DNA from: Mycocentrospora acerina
Lineage: Eukaryota; Ascomycota; Dothideomycetes; Pleosporales
Assembly: GCA_022701365.1 (NCBI GenBank)
Contig: JAKUHH010000177.1
Location: 930,001 to 994,000 of the forward strand
Length of the DNA stretch: 64,000 bases
Direction of reading: 5' to 3'
Position numbers and translations under genes: made by a program. Of this stretch, positions 33,247 to 45,720 are shown piece after piece; positions within the stretch are counted from its first letter, which is position 1; each line of letters opens with the position of its first letter. Below the pieces are notes generated by a model. The model did no database searches, was not told the DNA's origin, and was given only the letters and a program-made list of their open reading frames with translations.

Positions 33247-34899
33247 CTATGCGGCGACCGTCTTCTCGACAAACGAGATGCCGTACTTCTCCTCCAAAAC
33301 CTTCATCAACGGCCGGCAAATCTCGGGCGACATGGGCGCCAGAATGCCCCTCTCCTTGAGCGTGCCGTCCAGGACCTGCTGCACGGCGACTGCGCAGGGC
33401 ACGCCGACCAGCTTGGCCATGGCCGAGTAGCCCTTGGGGTCGCCGTAGTCGGCGAGTGTGGATGTGCGGATGACCTTGCTGCCGTCCTTGTTCTCAATCT
33501 CAAACTTGTGCTGGAGCATGACAAAGTCGCGCTCGTGCGACTCGTACTGCATCTTCTCCTCGAGGGTGGCGCAGAGGGTATCAAGGGGGTTGCCGCGGGG
33601 AGTAATGTTCTCGCTCGAGAAGAGGCCGATCCAGCGGAGTCCAGTGATGATGCGGTCCTTCTCCTCGGTGCTGGCAAACTTGGTCTTGGAGCTAATGGCC
33701 CAGATGAGGTCCTCCTCGCTATCGCTGTTGGCGCCGATGATCTTGGCTGTCGCCTCCTTCCAGGTGCGTTTCTCGCCCTCCTTGAGGAAGTCCTGGGGCT
33801 CATCAGACAAGAAGCCAATGTCCACAAGGCACTTGATGTACTCGGGGAAACCCTGGTAGCGGAGGGTACCACGGATGATAGTCTGGGCCTCGGGGATGTT
33901 GTAGCGCTCCTTGTAGGGAGTTGAGTCGCGGTTGGGGTATGCGACAAAAGCGTAGCCGGGGTAGATGAAGTATGGCTTGGCCTCAGCCATGAGCTCTGGG
34001 CCCTCGACCTCCTTGACGGCGCCGTCTTGGTAGAATTTGGCCGCGTTCCTCAGTGCCAGCAACACACCTCGCGAGCTCCACGAGAACTTGTATCCGAGTG
34101 GGTTGTCGGAAGCCTCGGGCGCGGGGAGGCCTCCACAGTACGACTTGAATGACAGAATCTTGCCACCAGCCTTGTGCACCTCGTCGATGGTGAGGACAGC
34201 GGACAAGTGGTCGACACCGGGGTCAAGGCCAATCTCGTTCATGACGGTGATGCCGGCCTCCTTCGCAGCAGCATCAAGCTCCATCATCGCGGGCGAAACA
34301 TATGAGGTTGTGACGACATCCTTCTTCTTGCGGATGGCAGACTTGATGACGGTTGCGTGGTAAGTGTAGGGAATCAAGCTGATGACAACGTCGACCTTGG
34401 CCACTTCAGCGTCGAGCGCCTCGTCGTTGTTGACATCGAGCTACATGGGTTAGCATAGTAAACACTGCAGTTTGCGAAATTAGGTGCTTACGCTGATGGC
34501 GTGAGAGTTGGGGATACCCTTGGCCAGAGCCTGTGCCTTCTCGAGAGTCCTGCAAGCTGCTTCGTATTAGCAAAACTCTGCGCTGATAAGAACATTGGGT
34601 AGCGTACCAACAACGACCTTGACACCAGACTTTCCAAGGATCTCAGCAGTTGGGCGAGTGCTTCTACTGTCAGTTCATGTAGTGAATTCATGGATTCAAT
34701 GACCTACACAAAGCCAGCACCAAGTAGCAGAACCGACCTGAACAATTGTCAGTACAATGACGCAAATAGCCTCATATTTACACTCACTTGGTGGGTGTGG
34801 TGGCTGTGACGCCGCTCAGAACGTTCTCAAACTTGTCTATATTGATCAGCAACTGGCAAATGTCTTGAATTCGACCAACTTACTAATAATGGCCTCCAT
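33247..34899 (-). CDS. LYS9: Saccharopine dehydrogenase (NADP+, L-glutamate-forming), Lys9
   Basis: Six exons: 34899-34884, 34836-34788, 34737-34708, 34663-34608, 34556-34492 and 34440-33247, giving 469 residues. Joined exons give SVLLLGAGFVSTRPTAEIL (dinucleotide-binding fold) and VVACRTLEKAQALAKGIPNS. The last exon continues with KVDVVISLIPYTYHATVIKS, VMNEIGLDPGVDHLSA and SYCGGLPAPEASDNPLGYKF, all typical of fungal Lys9. The enzyme makes saccharopine from aminoadipate semialdehyde and glutamate in the aminoadipate lysine pathway. All five introns (47, 50, 44, 51 and 51 bp) fall within the first 460 bp, leaving a 398-codon last exon. It shares a 367-bp promoter with SEC15. Confidence 0.94.
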
Positions 34900-35266
34900 T
34901 TTGTGATGTGTCGTAGAAATGAAAAAGTTTGAGAAAGTTATATACTTTCCTATCGGAGCTTTTCTAGCAATCGGACTGACTTCGCGGGGTTCAACCATCA
35001 GCTCCGTCATCGCTCCGCCACTCCACCCAATGGAGAAAGTCAGACGCGTCGAATCACGTGGGACTGGGGTATAGCCGCTAGACCGAATTAATCGTAGCTC
35101 ATGCATGGTGAACATGCCAGCGGCCGCGTTTCATGAACAAGTCAACACAACATCAACTTTCCAAGTGGCACCACCCATTCTAAGATTCAATCGAAGCTAC
35201 TGGTTTCAGTTGCAAATAATCATTCTACGGACTGAGCGCGGAGATCCGCGCTAATCAACCACCACC
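34900..35266. promoter_or_regulatory. Shared divergent promoter, LYS9 / SEC15
   Basis: 367 bp between start codons on opposite strands. No specific element is claimed. Confidence 0.45.
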
Positions 35267-37842
35267 ATGCCGTCAGCCGTGGACCAAGGGGATGATCTGC
35301 ACATAGCTATCAAACAGGTACATACAAAGTTGCTCTCTATAAATATACAACGTTAGCTTAATCGTGTATAGATATCTCAGTCCTCTGTGGGCTCGGACTA
35401 TATTGACCAGCTAATCCCGATCATGAAAGATGCGCGCTATTCAAACCAACTTCAACATGCTTTCGATTCATTCGCCAATGACCGGGAGTCTGAGATTGAG
35501 CGAATATGTAATGCTAACCATCAAGACTTTGTCAGTTCAGTCGACTCTTTGCTCCGTATTCGAGATCAGACCGTGCAAATGAGTGGGGAGATTTTGCAAC
35601 TCAACGAATCCATTCAAGAGAGTATCGAGAAGCTGGCAACACAAAAACAAGCGCTTGTGGACTCTCGTGGTGTGCGTCAGAACATCAATGAAGCAACACA
35701 ATCACTGAACGCGTGTTTGAATGTTTTGAGACTTGCAAATCAGGTTCAGGACATGCTGAGGGAGAAGAACTACTATGCTGCATTGCGAGCACTAGATGAG
35801 CTGCAAACGATTCATTTAAAAGAGATTAATCGCTTCAAGATTGCTAGCTTGATCGAGAAATCTGTTCCGCAAACCCAAGAGCAGGTCAGAGAGGCTGTGA
35901 AGAATGATTTAAGTACATGGCTCTACCGCATTCGAGAGTCTTCACAGTTGCTGGGTGAAGTGTCATTTTACTATACCGATATGCGACGAACGCGCAATCA
36001 AGAACGATCTGAGGCGGATTCGCGATTCTCAAAGTTTAAGCTGAACTCGGCAATCGAACTCGTCGCTGATGAGACTGATGAGTTTGACGTGTTGAACAAC
36101 GAAGAAGCCGGTATTGAGACTGACTTCTCGGCCTTGTTCGAAGCTATGCACATCAATGAGACTCTGGGTAAAGCCGATCAGTTTAGAGTGGAATATGCAG
36201 CAGATCGACGAACCCAAAAAGATCTCATAATACCGACCAAACTGAATTTACTTGACGAGGACTGTGGCGACCTTAGCAGCTTACTAGAGAGTATTGCCGG
36301 ATTTGCAATCATTGAGAAGGCTACGATGTCAAAGACTACAAGTCTGCGACAGCAATCTGACGTGTGTACAATTTGTCTCGGTAGTTTTGTACTCGCTAAT
36401 GTGCGAACAGGTTGATGAATTGTGGGATTCCATGTGCCAGAGCGCCATTAAGCTCATCACCAGCTTCCTTCATACGGTGCAGGGTGACGAGCTGCTTCTG
36501 AAAATTAAGAGTCGCATAGCGCTCTTCATGCTGACAATGGAGGTGAGTTGCTACTCGGACTGCAGTCGCGGTCTTCGCTAACATGCTCAGAAATGGGGCT
36601 ACTCCGTCTCGGCGATGAATGACCTCCTTCTCATACTCTTCTCCAAATACTCCGAGCTATTAAAGCAACGATTTAGTGAAGATTTCCTCGAGATTGTACA
36701 GACAGACGATTACATGCCCATGCCTATCAACAGCTATGACGAGTACGATAAGGTTGTCTCTGTCAGTTGGTACACACCCGACAAAAATCGGGAAGAGCTT
36801 ATGTACGCTGCTCAAATTCTATTCCGAGGTCCTCCTGTGCTAACCAACCCAGTTTCCCATGTGTTCTGCCGTTTTCCCAGATGTACCCTCTGTGTTGCAT
36901 CGACATTAGGAACTTCCTCAACCAAATTTATCTCTTCTCCGACGACTACTTTCAAAAGTCCACCATCATTGACGAAACCTTACGGACAGTACGTTTACAT
37001 ACCTAGCCCCTCTAGACGGTGATGCTAACATCCTCTAGGCTCTAGATGACCTTCTCTGCACACAAGTTTGCCAGACTCTCGTTGACCGCCTGTCCTCACA
37101 ATACCCTGGCCAAATCGTCCAAATTCTAACCAACCTCGAGCATTTCGAAATTGCCTGCGCCGAGCTTCAAGACCTGCTCTTCCAAGCGCGCAGCTCCCCA
37201 TCTTCAAATGCCCCCATTACCCTTTTGGCCACAACCCAATTCGCCAAAGCAAAGAAACAAGCATCTGACCGTATTTTCGAGCTTGTAAACTCAAAGATTG
37301 ATGATCTAATTGAAACCGCCGACTACGACTGGATGGCCGCCAAACCTGCCGCCGAGCCCAGCGAATACATGCTCGAGCTGACCCGCTACCTCTCCAACAT
37401 TATGTCTTCAGTCCTCCTCGCGCTTCCCACCCAAATCAAGGGATTCATCTACTTCGATGCACTGTCTCACGCCGCAGAATCCATCCTCTCGCTCCCTCTC
37501 AACGACGGTGTAAAGCGTATCACGCCGTCTGCAGTCATCTCCTTTGCGACTGACACCGCTTTCCTGTCCTCGTTTGTTAGCAGCTTGAACAATCCCATCT
37601 TGATGGAGAATTTGGACGAGCTGACGCAGACGGTGGCGCTCATGGGTACAGATAACTCGGAGGAGTTTTTCGATATCGCGCAGAGGAACAAAAAGTATAG
37701 CAAGGTGAATCAGATGAAGGGTGCGATTTTGATTGAGAAGGTGCAGGAGGGGGCGCAGGTGGCTAGTCAGAGTCCGACGGTGACGAGCAAGAGTGATAGG
37801 TTTGGGACGTTGGGGAGCCGCTTTGGAATTGGTAGAGGGTAG
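35267..37842 (+). CDS. SEC15: Exocyst complex subunit Sec15
   Basis: Six exons: 35267-35317, 35372-36361, 36411-36542, 36591-36802, 36853-36988 and 37039-37842, giving 774 residues. All joins keep frame with 48-54 bp introns. Diagnostic stretches are SDYIDQLIPIMKDARYSNQL near the N-terminus, REKNYYAALRALDELQTIHL, WLYRIRESSQLLGEVSFYYT, and FPCVLPFSQMYPLCCIDIRN, which is completed only by splicing at 36802/36853. A C-terminal helical region with LTRYLSNIMSSVLLALP follows. Sec15 binds the Rab GTPase Sec4 and Sec10 in the exocyst that tethers secretory vesicles at the plasma membrane and hyphal tip. Exon 1 carries only 17 codons. Confidence 0.95.
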
Positions 37843-37996
37843 GTGGATAATGGGGACGCGAAGTTGCTGTGTAGTATATGGATTGTTAATCATGTGTTAG
37901 GCAAAAATAAATTACCGGTTTCCATGTTCGCCATTTACGACCGTCATGCGTATTTATTTCAAGATAAGTTCCAGCCATAGTTTTCTGTTCCAAAGC

Positions 37997-39530
37997 TTAC
38001 GCAACCACATCCGCCGTCACCGAAACTCCTCCTCCTCCATCTTCATTCTCCCCATCCTTGCCTTCCTCCTCCCCATGTCTCCACGCCAAAAACTCCTTAC
38101 TAACAATCCCCCCCGTCCCCTCACCCACCTTCCTAACCTCCACAACCCCACTCCTCTTCCTCAACACCACACTATACACTCCTTCCCCAGTCACAACCTC
38201 TTTCAGCCACGCCAACAACCCCGCCGCAAAATTAATACACACGTTTCCATCCCAGCAGCCCGTCCCCCGCCTCACCATCCCAGGAATCTCATGCGTATTA
38301 AACGTCTGCAAACTCCTCAGCACCCCTTCCCTACTCCGGAACCCGACCACAATTTTCGGTACACCGAGGAGAAACGACTGCGCCCAGAACTTGAGCAGCT
38401 TGCGCTCGAACTTGAGGATGTCACGGTGCTGTTGGCGCTGTGGCGGGGGGAGTTCCTCTGAAGTCTTGAGTTCGACCCACTGCACGGGTTCGTCTGGGTT
38501 TTTGGGTTTGGGCGCGAGAAGGCCGTCGACTTCGCCGCCGAGCAGGAGGCTGTGTGGGCCGAAAGAGGTGTGTACTATGGAGCAGTGTTGGGCGTGGTTG
38601 GATGTTTGGGCGCGTTGGTGGGCGAGGATTTGCGAGGCTGGGGTGGAGGATGGCAGTGTGGGGATTAAGGAGAGGGTTTCGAATTTGTATCCCCAGTAGG
38701 TCATCATTTCACGGGATTGGGATTGGGGAGATGGATGGTGGGAGCGAGCAGGGGGTTGTGAGGCTTCTGCGGCGCGGGCGGCGAAGCGGGAGGGGAAGTC
38801 TTCTTCGATGTAGATTGTGCCATCGTGGAGGGTGGCGAACATGTTGAACTCTGCGAAGTTGTCGAAGGGAGCAATTAGGATCTGGGGTGGTTAGTGCTGG
38901 GTGTGTGGGGAAGAGCTCACCTCGCCATGCCGTCTACGGGATGTGCCTCTAGCTTCAACATACCTTTGTCATCATGCCTCTCCAGGTAACAAAGTCAGCC
39001 TTGACTCTTTTATCACTCCCATGTTTTTGCTCATTCCCCATCAATGCCCGCAACAGGCTGTCTAGATGTGGATCCTCTTTTTCCTCAAAATGCTTGAACG
39101 TGTCGAACCCGTCCTTCAGATCAGCTCCCATTGGCGGCGGGACATAGTAGTTGATACTCGACTCGTCAGGTCGGTATTCATGGTTGTCGTCGTACGAAAA
39201 GTGTGCGACTTCACGAGGACGCTTTATGGTTGCTGAGGCACCATGGAAACGATGAAGTGGCTGGATAGGGAATCGGTGAATTGGTTCTTGGGATGAAGGA
39301 GCGGGAGCCGGAGTAGGAACAGGGATGTTTTTTCCTACTGTAGGTGTTACTGGAACATGGACTGGGGGCTTAGGAACTGGCATGTCTGCTTGAGGAGGAG
39401 CGCGGGTCCTAGGGCGTTTCCGAGGAGGAGACCTTTCTTCTGTGTCTGATGGAGGCCCTGGTGGTTTTGGCGGGAGAGACGAAGGAGTAGATGCCGAAGC
39501 ATTGTCTACATCTTGCTGTGCCGCAGGCAT
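37997..39530 (-). CDS. RAI1: Rai1/DXO-family decapping nuclease
   Basis: Two exons: 39530-38964 and 38881-37997 (intron 82 bp, GTATGT donor), giving 483 residues. The core is recognisable: HRFHGASATIKRPREVAHFS, DFVTWRGMMTK joined to ILIAPFDNFAEFNMFATLHD, then YWGYKFETL, LLGGEVDGLL and VQWVELKTSEEL. The Glu-x-Asp and Glu-x-Lys residues are the metal-dependent active site of the family. Rai1 removes aberrant 5' ends (unmethylated cap or triphosphate) and stimulates the exonuclease Rat1 in the nucleus. The N-terminal 70 residues are Pro-rich and basic (RKRPRTRAPP). The C-terminus ends in a Gly/Asp/Val-rich tail. Confidence 0.92.
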
Positions 39531-39913
39531 TGAGTTGCTATTCCTTGCACAAGAAGAGGGGGACTTGGGAGTAATTGGTCCAAAGCTGTCTAACGCGTGG
39601 GCGTACTGACATGTGATATTGGATTGCCTGACCCGTAGATGCGGCTTCGTGGCACAGTAAATAGCTGAGCTAGAGCTGCTAGTACATTTACGCGTGGATA
39701 AGCGCGTAGTATCACGTCAAAGAGCGCGTATGAGCTATGGATACCGTCCGCATCACCGCAATGTCTCCCCGCAAAATCTACGGCACACCAAACAGACCGA
39801 TTCCACACACCAAACATCAACACATCTCGACCGCAACCAGCTCGGTACCAATCCTCTAAACAAAACTTCAATTTCAATTCTTACATATCGCCACGCTATT
39901 GCTTTTTTGAATC
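39531..39913. promoter_or_regulatory. Divergent promoter, RAI1 / small unknown gene
   Basis: 383 bp between start codons on opposite strands, with nothing else recognised. Confidence 0.4.
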
Positions 39914-40450
39914 ATGTCCCGGACCACCGCCACCATGGACCCTCCACTCCGCCCTTCCCGTCCTCTACCCGCCTCCCGCCGCAACCTCTTTCACACCTCC
40001 ACACGACGACCACATCCCACAGTCCGCCCTGACACATCAAACATATTTCAGCAACCGATGGAAGACGAACTAGTCGAGCGTCTGCCGAATGGGGACTACG
40101 CACTCTACGCACCCCTGACAGCGTACGCACACATGGCCATGGCAGGGGCAGACAACGAGGGCGAGGAGGGCGGTACGTTGGCTCTCTATGTTGTATGAGA
40201 TGTTAAGTAGAAAGTTGGGAGTAGAGAACATAGCATCATGTAGGGCATGAAAGTGATTGGACGAGGCGCTGATGATACGGCAGAGCATGATAACCAGATG
40301 ATTGAACTATATGGCCAGAAGAATCCACATTGGGACGCCAAGGCTGTCGAAGAGGAGATTCGGGCTGCACTAAAAAGAAGTCTGAAGGAGAAGGTGGCGA
40401 GTTTGGAGGATGATGGGTGGATGTTTCAGGGGGAGGGGGAGAAGAAATGA
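39914..40450 (+). CDS. Hypothetical protein, 161 aa
   Basis: Two exons: 39914-40192 and 40244-40450, with a 51-bp intron using GTATGA and a TAG acceptor. This choice keeps phase 0; the earlier GTACGT at 40173 does not. The N-terminus is Pro/Arg-rich. The middle reads MEDELVERLPNGDYALYAPL and, across the junction, TLALYVGMKVIGRGADDTAE. The end is helical and charged (VEEEIRAALKRSLKEKVASL) and finishes with DDGWMFQGEGEKK. The regular hydrophobic pattern, clean intron and divergent position support a real gene. I do not recognise the family and give no function. Confidence 0.68.
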
Positions 40451-41068
40451 GAGTTTTACTGGGGAAGGTCACTGCACGTAAGCATTGTTGATGCGGAGTA
40501 TTGGGTTTGGTTTATGATACCCCTTTAGTTGCTCCTGAGTTGTGTTGTTATTTCATACGCGTCTCGTTCGAAAATTGTAACAGTTTGCGATTACTGTTCT
40601 CGCTTTGTTTTATGCACTCTATTGGTGTATATTTCTTAAGGCAGAATAAGGACGAATGTAGAAATGTCAGTATAGTTAATCCCATTTCTAAGTATTACTG
40701 GCTTTACACGTGAACCAGCAAGCTGAGCGACTCTTTCTCCAGCCTGTCGCCTCTAAAAGTTGTTGACTTTAAATAGCCATAAGAGAAGGATACTAGACCA
40801 ACCCCGGTTGTAATGGAATATAGAGTAGAGACTAGGCGCTAACTAAGTTTACAATCAATTAAGTCAATTCAACTAATCAAGCGGGCACACATCGCTTGAC
40901 TTGCCTAACTTGTATTTTATCAATCATGTCAATCAAGTTATTCAAGCCAGCTTCCTTGTTGACCACCCTGTGTGTGTAGGTAGTAAGCGATATGCCAAGC
41001 CTTCTACCTCGCTGGCAACCCCCTCAGACGCTAGAAATTGCAGTGCAAAGCCCTAAGAGGTAGTGTTC

Positions 41069-41090
41069 GTGGCGAAGGCACCTTCGCCAC
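41069..41090. repeat. Perfect 10-bp palindromic hairpin, 2-nt spacer
   Basis: GTGGCGAAGG at 41069-41078 and its exact reverse complement CCTTCGCCAC at 41081-41090 are separated by CA. It sits 65 bp left of the larger inverted repeat. Confidence 0.85.
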
Positions 41091-41155
41091 AGGTTCAAAA
41101 GTTGCTGCCTACATATTACGTACCTCCTCTCCAACCCGCCCCCCCCCCCACCCCC

Positions 41156-41366
41156 TGGCTCGGGTGCCTGGTGTTGTGTAGTGAAGAAATCCAACCAATA
41201 TGAAGGTTAGAATTAGGGCTGTTTCGAGCGTTAGTAGGTCAACGTTGCTCTAATCGAGGGCTTAAACATGAGAGAACAAAGTGGAGACCGTTTTCTGGTC
41301 TGTGGACAGGAATCTGACCTATCAGGTAGCCCGGATTCTGAAGAATTTAGCCAGGCACCCGAGCCC
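41156..41366. repeat. Inverted-repeat pair (possible MITE)
   Basis: TGGCTCGGGTGCCTGG at 41156-41171 and CCAGGCACCCGAGCCC at 41351-41366 are reverse complements in 15 of 16 positions, about 180 bp apart. A C-rich run (41138-41155) flanks the left arm and CCGGGGAGG the right arm. The arrangement resembles a short terminal-inverted-repeat element. No flanking duplication was identified, so the boundaries are unknown. Confidence 0.5.
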
Positions 41367-42460
41367 GGGGAGGTGTATGTCTGTTACAAGTTTGAGCATG
41401 AGTGATAATTAGCAACTAGAGATCACTCTGGTTTCGTGAGATTATTTTCGGCTATTCCAGCCTGATTCTACTTCAATACAGCTTGCAATCCACCACATAT
41501 AATAGGCGTTGTGCATCGCCAGCAGCGACCTCATCGCAAATCCTCACATGTGTTAAAACATTGCAGTTCAAACAGCGTTGAACCCCCTCGAGCTGCTGTT
41601 GACAACTCAGCTCGCATATTTCCTTAACATATAAGTATAATCAAATATGTGGTATTTCGGTGGTATAATTGAACTGGAAGGCAAGGTAATAATTAGAGGA
41701 GAAATTTGTTGTATTGTCGAGAACACAGAAAAGAGAGAATTCATGGACGTCGGGTACTCACATACTCTCAGATGTGATAATAGACCAGTTTTAGCTGATA
41801 TGTAATTATCTTTAATCTGATCTTGGAACTCACACCAGACTGGCAGAATCAGTGGCACTTATTCTTCTTTGCTGAAATTATTAGGATACCCCATTTAGGT
41901 TGACGAAGACAAATATTATTGAAGCTATTAAGGGATCATTAGAGTTGTTCGCTTAGCTTCTTAATTTTCTCATATATCACGTAATTGTAATGCTTTAGGT
42001 CTATGAGTGATTGTGTTTACTGGTAGTAATTGAACCAAAAAGCTTGAAACCATCCGCATTACTATGAAGATGGCAAAATAGTAGCCCCTCTCTCTGATCT
42101 CGCTATCCTCGTCGTTTCTCCTTTTGGTATCACAAGTCATCTTGCTGTGGATTATGCACGTCAAAGCAGTATACGCAGGAATCCATAGCAACCCTGGCAT
42201 CAAAATAAGTGGCAAGGCTGATTCGACGATGTAAACTGACGGCAACTTCAAGTGATTGACTGAAGGCAAGTGCTGTCGCACGATGGTATGAAATTTGTGG
42301 AATTGAAGCTGATTAATTTTTCCCACACATGAAGCAGGTGACTAACTCGTGCATGTTTCTAGTTATTTATACACAATTATTTTATTCAAAGAATTTCCTT
42401 TCGATTAATTTATCATCAATCTTTTAGGGGATGAAGATTCGCATAACGAAAAACTCTCTA

Positions 42461-43956
42461 CTAGGTACTATTCATTAGACTGGCCCTCTCCGTCTTCGAA
42501 TCTTGTAACCTGCGTATATCCTATTAAAGTTGGTAATAGTATCGGTGAATTCGTCAGAGTTGACTCACCTGCTCCACCGTTTTTTCTACAACGTATCGAG
42601 TGATCAAAACTGATTGCTTTTGACCAATGCGTAGAGCACGAGCTATCGCTTGGTTCTCAACAGAAGGATTCCACTGTGGCTCCACAATGAAGACTCGGCT
42701 TGCAGTTGCAAGGTTTAACCTAAGCAGCGTTTAATTCTAATCTTTCAGATAGGGTGTCTTGCTTGACTTACCCAACAGCTCCAGTTCCCGTCGTCATTAT
42801 CAAAACTCGTAATAGGGGGTCATTGGTGAACGCGTTCAGGATTTTCTGGCGTTTGATTGTTGAACAATCGCCATCAATGCGCTCAAAATTATGTGATCTA
42901 AGGCCTTCTCTGTGAAGATACGACTGAATAAGATCAATAGTTCTTGTCCAGCATGTAAAGATGATGCTGGATGGCTTAGATAGGTCATTTTATAAGAAGT
43001 TGATGTCTTACCTTTTGTTTGTCATAATGTCAGCCATCACATCATCAATAAGCGCTCTCAACTTTGATGATTGCCCGTTTGAACGGAAGTAAAGGTCTTC
43101 GTGTTGTATACGCTCCTCTTTCTGAATCTGTGTTGGTGTTGCCCACAGTGAGGAGCACAGTGGACAAGATGTTGTGGGGTTTTGTTGGCCGGGTAGCGTC
43201 TCTTGTTGGACACATTCATGACACACAATGTGTCGACAATGCTCAGTGTAACGCTTGTACATCGAGCCAACTCCAAAAAGCGGCATATTTTGTTGACATA
43301 AAGAGCATGTTACTTCACTCTCCCCATTTATACATGTTTCTACAGCTTCTCGCTGGTCCAATCGGTACAACTTTTGACGACTCCAAGAGAATGGTTGTTG
43401 CCATGTTCCGTGGTTACAAAGTATCCGCAATTGAAGCTGAATCTGAAACATTCCTAAAGTACTTTTCTCGTGACGAAAATTGAACTGGTTCTGCATCGCC
43501 CGTAGCATGATATCTTTTGTTTGGTTGTATTGGTTCCGTTCATCTGGTGAAAGCTGTATGTTACGAATGCGATGCTTCTGCTCAGGCAGATGAAGTGTTT
43601 CCTTTGTGCGACGAAGGCATAAAGTGTCCAGGATCTGAGTGAAGCGTTTGACTGCAAGTTTTTTGCGCCCACTATCCTCCTCGAAAGGTAGGGATATGTA
43701 TTTGCGAAATGTTGACAAATTGTGAAACGGGTCAATCCTCAAGAAGGCAAACAACGAGCCTATATCCTCAAGCCTATTTTGGACTGGGGTTCCGGTCAAA
43801 CACCATCGTGATCGCGCAACAAGCTCCGATACCGATCGGTTAAAAACTGACGATTGTCGACGAATAATGTGGGCTTCATCTAAAACCAGTCTGTACCATT
43901 TGAAATCGTTCAATACATTCTTTGTTCCTGAATGATCAGATGCCAGCGTATGATAT
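42461..43956 (-). pseudogene. SNF2/RING helicase, 3' half, separated by transposon insertion
   Basis: This is the downstream half of a minus-strand SNF2 ATPase gene. Coding segments are 43956-43012, 42966-42772, 42719-42569 and 42520-42461, with introns of 45, 52 and 48 bp. It contains the DEAH box (VLDEAHIIR), SRWCLTGTPVQNR, and a C3HC4 RING inserted between the helicase lobes (CSLCQQNMP, HCRHIVCHECV, CPLCSSLW). SIIFTCWTRTIDLIQSYL, ending in GTGAV before a splice to LNLATASRV, and then WNPSVENQAIARALRIGQ make up the C-terminal lobe with motifs V and VI. The order lobe-RING-lobe is that of Rad5/HLTF/Rad16-type chromatin and repair proteins. Apart from the insertion it has no disabling change, so loss appears recent. 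Confidence 0.9.
43952..43956. repeat. Target-site duplication GATAT, left copy
   Basis: GATAT immediately precedes the left LTR (which starts TGTCAGG at 43957). It is repeated immediately after the right LTR at 59410-59414. Confidence 0.9.
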
Positions 43957-44220
43957 TGTCAGGATTGCACCCCGATTGGAGCAAGCGGAGGTTACTCCTA
44001 GGTATTAATACCAAGAAGTCCCGTATCGGAGCACTGTGGGAACCTTATACCCCTCTCTTAGTATCTGTTACTATCTAGACTACTAAGAGACCCCTATATA
44101 AGCTACTACAGAATTATTATAAAGAAAGTAGCAATTTATCTATAAAATACTACTATTATATATATATACTATATAAAGACTTTACTTGCTTAGTAATATA
44201 AAGTAAGAAGGTTCTTAATA
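43957..44220 (+). repeat. Outer element left LTR (264 bp)
   Basis: Starts TGTCAGGATTGCACC and ends TTCTTAATA, where the right copy has TTCTTAACA. The two LTRs have equal length and differ mainly by C/T and G/A transitions. Confidence 0.92.
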
Positions 44221-45720
44221 TTTAAATTACTCTACTCTATATTTTTAGCTAAGAAACTAAAATATAAGTAACTGCAAGAGCTTAAATATAAGAAATAGTA
44301 CTCTAGATAGACAGTTAGTTAGACAGTCTGCTTATTTAGAAGGCTCTACTATTAGCTTAGTTAATAGAATCTAGGAAGTAAATACTAATAATAAAGCAGA
44401 CTCCCTTAATCTAATAGCTAGTACTAAAATATAAATAAGGCCTAAAGTAGTAGAAACACTACCTTTAGATATTAACTTAGCTACTCTAAGTGTAATGGTC
44501 AGGCGCCCTGCCCTTGCTATTGATACTACGCAATAACCCCACTTATACCAAAAGGTAAGCACAAGAATACTTAAGCAAGTATTCTATGTGTAGTATAATA
44601 TATATAGTGCTAGATCTAGACTTTGCCGACTAGATGCTATAAGCGAGGTAAGCCACGTTGACTGTGCACGTGCTTAGTCGTTACACTAAGCTAGAATAGT
44701 CTAGTAGTATCTACTAAAGACTAAGAGTTAGACACCTTACACACCTAGCTACACAAGGCCTAATAATAATAAGAACTAGAATAACTTAAAGAAGTTTAAT
44801 CTAGATATAAGTAAGGAGATAAAATAGTGCTTATAATAATAAGAAATAGGTTAAAACCTATAAATAACCTATTATCTTTAGCATTATTAGCTCTTCTACA
44901 CTTAGAGCCTCTACAAAAGTACTCTAAGACTAACTAAGTAGAGTATAACTATTAAGAACAGGATTGCAAGTCTTTTTTTCTGTAATCTTTATTAAACTTC
45001 TTAAAAGTATAATAAAAAGTAGACTTTAGAGTCTTATATATTTTAGAACCTCTTAAAATACTATAAAAAGTTTACTATATAACTAAGTAATTTACTTTAG
45101 CTATATAGAAGCCTATATAGGCTATCCTAAAGATAGTTATATTAAACATATTTAGCACTCTATTTAAAAAGAAACAGTAAGCCTATAATATTCTTAAATA
45201 TGCCTAATAAAGGCTAAACTAGTCTTTAATAGACCTTATAGACTATCTTAGACTATACTAAGAAGAACTAAGAATATTACAGTTATTAGACTTTTAAGTA
45301 CTCTAGTTTATCTTAGCACTATAACAAGATATCTAGAAAGACCTTTTTCTACTCCTAGTAGACTACTAAAATACCTTACTACTAGTAGAGGAAAATGCAA
45401 ATGTTATTTATTAGAGAAGAAGTTAAAGTAAAGACTAAAAGGAAATTCTAACCTAAAAGGACCTAAGAAAACCTAAAAAATATAGCTATAAGCTAGAAGA
45501 GACTAAAAGACCTTATAAGAGGTTAAAAGGAAATAATATAGCTTAGCTACCTAAGTATAAGCATAGAAGAAGTAATAAATACTCTATAAATAAACTAAAG
45601 ACATGCTATAAGTGTAGAGAGCTAGGTTATATCTAGCCTAACTACTTAAACTTAAAAAAGGACAAGAAGTCTACAGTTAAGAATAAAGAGAGAAAAGACA
45701 AAAAGCAAAAAGACTAAAGA
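44221..45720 (+). pseudogene. Outer element gag relic
   Basis: Stop-riddled AT-rich DNA after the left LTR. Near 45603-45650 a plus-strand frame reads CYKCRELGYI, then a stop, then PNY. This is a decayed CX2CX4HX4C zinc knuckle with His and Cys lost by C-to-T/G-to-A change. The N-terminal part of gag is not recognisable. Confidence 0.6.

Larger units (their letters stand above)
40451..42460. other. Gene-free transition zone with inverted repeats
   Basis: 2 kb between the last housekeeping gene and the helicase 3' end. AT content rises from about 41.4 kb. Minus-strand frames of 83 and 118 codons (41607-41858, 41970-42326) show no family signature. The inverted-repeat structures at 41.07-41.37 kb suggest remains of a small non-autonomous transposon. 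Confidence 0.45.

Noticed and set aside
41069..41090. Hairpin considered as a tRNA or tRNA-like SINE because GGTTCAA follows it
   Set aside because: No acceptor, D or anticodon stems can be drawn around it.
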